From the NCBI GenBank assembly GCA_014879345.1, contig JACSSI010000220.1:1-7531 (forward strand): 7,531 bases of DNA, read 5' to 3'. The translations under genes were made by a program, and so were the position numbers. The notes below the pieces were generated by a model that did not search any database, was not told the origin of the DNA, and saw nothing but the letters and a program-made list of their open reading frames with translations. Within the stretch, counting starts at the first letter, position 1; each line of letters opens with the position of its first letter. Shown here in pieces: positions 4,451 to 7,531 of this stretch. This DNA comes from Anaerolineae bacterium (lineage in GTDB: Bacteria; Chloroflexota; Anaerolineae; Promineifilales; Promineifilaceae).

Positions 4451-6724
4451 TTACGAAAAATCAATTATGTTCCCCAGGGTAGAGGCTGATAACCCAACGT
4501 ACCTATCATCAAAAATAATCTTCTCAATCTTAGTCCAATCAATCTCATCTGTGCATTGAACAGCGTGGGGATAAACTGGTATTTCTGCGCTATACTTGGC
4601 GTAAAGTGGCATCCGTTCCAAAGGTACTGTAACTTGCTTCAACCAGCGACCTCCCATCAGTTTTTCACCAGTCCAAAAATCGATCCATTCACCAGCAGGC
4701 AAATACACGTCTCGCACACCGTCACTATTGATAATTGGCGCCACCAAAAAGGCATCGCCAAAGTAATATTGGTCGTCAATATGCCAGCAAGTGGGATCAT
4801 CCTCATGGTGAAAGACGAGCGCTTGCAGCATGGGCAGCCCTGTGCTGATGACTTTTGTACCTTGTTCAACGAGATAGGGCAGGAGTGCATAGCGCAGCTT
4901 CCACCACTGCCGCACCACATCCGCAACGGCTGGATACTCATACGGTTCACGCGGCGAGGTGCCATGATACCGAAAATGGGAGGTGAATACGCCAAATTGT
5001 GTCCAGCGCACATACAAATCATCGGCAGGCCAACTGTTCATAAAATTGGGTACACCATGAAAGCCAGGCACATCATGGCTCCAAAAGGCAAAACCCGACA
5101 GCCCCAGATGCAGCCCGCCACGAAGGGAACCAGCCAAGCCATCCCAAGAGGCGGCACAATCGCCACCCCAGTGGACTGGGTATCGCTGGGAGCCAGCCCA
5201 ACTGGCTCTGGCCCAGATTATGCCTTCACCGGTGACTTGTTCTGTAATTTCATAGGCTGCCTTTTGATACAGCAGCGCATAAAGATTGTGCAGCATGGCC
5301 GCAGGCATTTGGTACTCAGCATCAAAATGGACACTCTCACCGAAGTCTGTTTTGATGTTTGCCACGCCCATGTTTAGCAGGCGTGCCAACATCTCCTGAT
5401 ACCAGGCAACGGCAAGGGGGTTGGAAAAATCGATTCTTCCGCCGACCACTTGTGCGGAGAAGTCTGAACTGGCAACACCGTTTCGGCTGGGGTTGGGAGC
5501 GACGAGGCCTTGGGAAACGGCCGTTTCAAACAACTTATTCCCCTCTCCCAAATAAGGCATCTGCCATAACGAAATGCGGTATCCATCCTCCAACATCTCA
5601 TGAATAAAAGATTCAGGATCAGGAAATCGTTCCTGGCTGAACTCCCATTCACACACCCAATCCTTAGCAAACCACCCGGTGTCAATGTGCAAAACATCAC
5701 ATGGAAAATCACCGTCTCGCAGATTCCGTGCTACAGAACGCACTTCATCCTCAGAAAAATAAGTCATGCGGCTCATCCATGTACCATAACTCCAAATCGG
5801 CACATCTCGTGGAAAGCCAGTTAAGCGGCGATAGCTGTAAACGATTCTCTCGACAGATTCCCCGCCAATGACAAAAAGATCTAAAGCCGGTTCTTCAACC
5901 AAACCTTGCGCCGCTCGGGTAGAAATATCAGCCAAAGAGAGCCGCATATGGGCTGAACTATGCACAAACAACCCATACGGCCGACTCGACACATAAAAGG
6001 GAATATTCTTGTAGGCACGGCGGCTGTTCACGCCCAGCCCGTCCGTATTTTCCAAGATAAAGGTGCGCCCAGAGAGATCAAGGCGATCAAAACGTTCACC
6101 AGTGCCGACGAATCTCTCATTTGGTTCAGCATAGAAAGAGAAAACTGCTCGATCAGGGACGCCATCCCGCTCCACAAAAGCCATAGCCATAGAATCATGG
6201 TTTAGCGGATAGAACTGATCATATGCCATGAAAGGAACCTTTGTTTTTCCATCTGGGAACAATTCAAGGTCTAATGTTTCATCAGGAGCAGGCTGAAGGT
6301 CACTCCAATGTTTGATGGCAGGTTCACAAATATTAACTCGCGCTCGTATTTTGTTATGGGCATCAATAACTTGCCAGCCGCTGTCTATTTTTTGTGCGGT
6401 TAACGGCAGCATACCAAGAGAATCGTCCAGCTCTAACATGGGGCTGACATTGCCAGGCAATTCACCAATAAAAGATATGGACAAGCGCAAACTATCATTA
6501 TCATAAGCACGTATTCTTAACTTGTACTCTCTACGGGGAACTTCCAGGTTGGCTTCAACAGCTAATCCCCGTTTGTGTGCCTGAAAAGGAATCGTTAAAA
6601 AAACATCCCCATTTGAGGCACTTTCGATCTCGGTTGGACGACAAGCTTTCCACAAAATATCTGCCGACGCCTCCGGCAAGTCCAGATCGAGCATATCGAT
6701 CATAAAATTATTGGCTTGTTTCAT
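4451..6724 (-). CDS. Glycoside hydrolase family 31, YicI-like alpha-xylosidase/alpha-glucosidase
   Basis: This is a retaining exo-alpha-glycosidase of 757 residues, close to YicI (about 772), without a signal peptide and so probably cytoplasmic. An N-terminal beta-sandwich region (about 1-300, including RFVGTGERFDRLD at 204-216) precedes the (beta/alpha)8 catalytic domain. HIDTGWFAKDW (346-356) is a substrate-pocket segment. KTDFGE (458-463) carries the nucleophile Asp460. ARASWAGSQRYPVHWGGDC (505-523) carries the acid/base Asp522, followed by SLRGGLHLGLSGFAFWSHD (533-551). This last run strongly resembles YicI, so alpha-xyloside release from xyloglucan fragments such as isoprimeverose is the favoured guess; alpha-glucosidase is the alternative. 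The start ATG overlaps the stop of the sugar permease by one base (TAATG), with AAAGGA just upstream. Translation is probably coupled and the enzyme likely degrades the imported sugar. One ACGGCCGT copy encodes Thr-Ala-Val at 401-403. Confidence 0.95.
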   Translation of the reverse strand: MKQANNFMIDMLDLDLPEASADILWKACRPTEIESASNGDVFLTIPFQAHKRGLAVEANLEVPRREYKLRIRAYDNDSLRLSISFIGELPGNVSPMLELDDSLGMLPLTAQKIDSGWQVIDAHNKIRARVNICEPAIKHWSDLQPAPDETLDLELFPDGKTKVPFMAYDQFYPLNHDSMAMAFVERDGVPDRAVFSFYAEPNERFVGTGERFDRLDLSGRTFILENTDGLGVNSRRAYKNIPFYVSSRPYGLFVHSSAHMRLSLADISTRAAQGLVEEPALDLFVIGGESVERIVYSYRRLTGFPRDVPIWSYGTWMSRMTYFSEDEVRSVARNLRDGDFPCDVLHIDTGWFAKDWVCEWEFSQERFPDPESFIHEMLEDGYRISLWQMPYLGEGNKLFETAVSQGLVAPNPSRNGVASSDFSAQVVGGRIDFSNPLAVAWYQEMLARLLNMGVANIKTDFGESVHFDAEYQMPAAMLHNLYALLYQKAAYEITEQVTGEGIIWARASWAGSQRYPVHWGGDCAASWDGLAGSLRGGLHLGLSGFAFWSHDVPGFHGVPNFMNSWPADDLYVRWTQFGVFTSHFRYHGTSPREPYEYPAVADVVRQWWKLRYALLPYLVEQGTKVISTGLPMLQALVFHHEDDPTCWHIDDQYYFGDAFLVAPIINSDGVRDVYLPAGEWIDFWTGEKLMGGRWLKQVTVPLERMPLYAKYSAEIPVYPHAVQCTDEIDWTKIEKIIFDDRYVGLSASTLGNIIDFS
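5517..5524. repeat. Iterated palindrome ACGGCCGT, copy 8
   Basis: This copy lies within the GH31 gene and is read on the minus strand as ACG GCC GTT (Thr-Ala-Val). It is the most extended copy, with perfect symmetry over 14 bases, GAAACGGCCGTTTC (5514-5527). Confidence 0.8.
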
Positions 6725-7531
6725 TATCCTTTAACCGCCCCCCCAGTCATGCCAGAAACGATATAGCGCTGCCCAAGCAAGTAGACGACGATCACAGGCA
6801 AAATCGTTAAAACAATGTCGGCCGAAACCAAATTCCAGCTCGATTCATAAATGCCAAAAAAGTTGTAGACGGCTAATGTCATCGGCCATTTGCTTGAACT
6901 GTTCAAGAAATACAAAGGGAGTAGAAATTCGCTCCAAATGGATAAGAAGCTAAGAATACCGGCCGTTACCCAGGCAGGAGTTAGCAATGGAAATATAATT
7001 GAAAAGAAGAATCGAATTGGGCCACAGCCATCAATGATTGCTGCTTCATCAAGTTCAACTGGAATTGTTCCCACAAACGCATAAATAATAAAAATGCTCA
7101 AAGGAATTTGAATAGCAGCGTAAAGCAAGATAATGCCCAGTTGGCTGTTGATGAGATGGGTTACTTGCATCACTTTTGTCAGCGTTACAAAATTTAAAGG
7201 CAATGCGATGCCCATGACGATAAAAAAATAAAGAAAACGGTTCAGTTTAGAGCGATTCCGCGAAAGAACAAAAGCCGCCGCCGTAGAAAAGAGAACTACG
7301 ATAACTGTGGCGGAAGTTGCATATAACATGCTGTTGGCAAAAGCTTGCCCCAGCTTGCCCTCTTCGATGACGGTTAAGTAATTGCCAAATTGGAAACTGG
7401 TCGGTAGATCAATCCCCATAGCTCTGGCTTGCACTTCATCTTTGAGTGAATTGACAAGCACGAGATAGATAGGCACGAACATTGCCAAACTAATAATGAT
7501 TGCTATTAAGTTGTTGGTAAAGCGCGTTGTT
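6724..7531 (-). CDS. CUT1 carbohydrate ABC transporter permease (MalG/UgpE-type), 5' partial
   Basis: This is an inner-membrane permease subunit of a binding-protein-dependent oligosaccharide importer. The frame stays open to the window edge (Thr-Thr-Arg-Phe-Thr-Asn-Asn, then a hydrophobic run), so the true start lies beyond 7531. The TTG at 7488 is an internal Leu within transmembrane helix 1, not a start. Further membrane segments encode SATVIVVLFSTAAAFVLS, FLYFFIVMGIALPLNFV, GIILLYAAIQIPLSIFII, ILSFLSIWSEFLLPLYFL and IVLTILPVIVVYLLG. The cytoplasmic EAA loop ELDEAAIIDGCG (about 7056-7021), followed by I-F-P, contacts the ATPase. The GMTGGAVKG tail is typical of the MalG-like subunit. The substrate-binding protein and the second permease are expected upstream, outside the window. 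It overlaps the GH31 gene by one base. Confidence 0.95.
   Translation of the reverse strand, partial: TTRFTNNLIAIIISLAMFVPIYLVLVNSLKDEVQARAMGIDLPTSFQFGNYLTVIEEGKLGQAFANSMLYATSATVIVVLFSTAAAFVLSRNRSKLNRFLYFFIVMGIALPLNFVTLTKVMQVTHLINSQLGIILLYAAIQIPLSIFIIYAFVGTIPVELDEAAIIDGCGPIRFFFSIIFPLLTPAWVTAGILSFLSIWSEFLLPLYFLNSSSKWPMTLAVYNFFGIYESSWNLVSADIVLTILPVIVVYLLGQRYIVSGMTGGAVKG

Noticed and set aside
4441..4452. Palindrome AAAAGGCCTTTT at the end of the GH31 gene as a terminator
   Set aside because: The only possible stem is four A-T pairs with a GGCC loop, too weak for termination.
4556..5377. 273-codon open frame on the plus strand opposite the GH31 gene
   Set aside because: It is fully antisense to a clear GH31 catalytic domain, shows no family motif and has no ribosome binding site, so it is a shadow frame.
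5374..5712. 112-codon minus-strand frame inside the GH31 gene
   Set aside because: It is an alternative frame of a strongly supported gene, with no motif.
7486..7488. TTG as the start codon of the sugar permease
   Set aside because: The frame is open upstream to the window edge, and the position falls inside the first transmembrane helix, so the gene is 5' truncated by the window.
1..7531. CRISPR array, insertion sequence or defence system
   Set aside because: No direct-repeat/spacer pattern, transposase, nuclease or toxin-antitoxin pair was seen. The repeated ACGGCCGT sites are irregularly spaced and lie mostly within genes.

Overview
The window looks like a chromosomal stretch from a free-living bacterium of roughly balanced base composition. 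The mix of genes suggests a member of the Chloroflexota (Anaerolineae-like): a heterodimer-type ABC exporter, a 66-residue lysine-rich conserved small protein, a MurI with the DQAHVPYG variant, and a CUT1 sugar permease next to a YicI-like GH31 enzyme. That placement is an inference from family resemblance and was not tested.

Left part (1-2200). A truncated ABC exporter (transmembrane domain plus the start of the ATPase) runs leftward off the edge. About 400 non-coding bases follow, holding a plausible leftward promoter with a palindrome between its -35 and -10 boxes. Next come a small conserved gene on the plus strand with a strong ribosome binding site and its own terminator, a REP-like inverted repeat, and a good extended -10 promoter for rplS. 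A GC-rich hairpin lies at the predicted 5' end of the rplS transcript.

Middle (2194-4404). rplS (ribosomal protein L19) stands alone between its own promoter and a strong terminator. A class-I glutamine amidotransferase-like hydrolase (peptidase C26, PuuD-like) then overlaps murI (glutamate racemase) by 4 bases. The end of murI carries an embedded promoter whose -10 box overlaps the stop codon. This promoter drives a tRNA-Pro(CGG) gene that ends at a terminator.

Right part (4451-7531). A leftward sugar-utilisation operon holds a CUT1 ABC permease (5' end outside the window) overlapping a GH31 alpha-glycosidase by one base. Uptake of an oligosaccharide is thereby coupled to its hydrolysis in the cytoplasm.

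The most striking signal is a highly iterated palindrome. ACGGCCGT, usually extended to AACGGCCGTT or longer, occurs 8 times in 7.5 kb, where about 0.1 would be expected by chance. It lies inside unrelated genes on both strands, just before the murI start codon, and as both arms of the tRNA terminator. Within genes it is read in only two frames, giving Thr-Ala-Val or Asn-Gly-Arg. This resembles the HIP1 phenomenon of cyanobacteria but with a different sequence.
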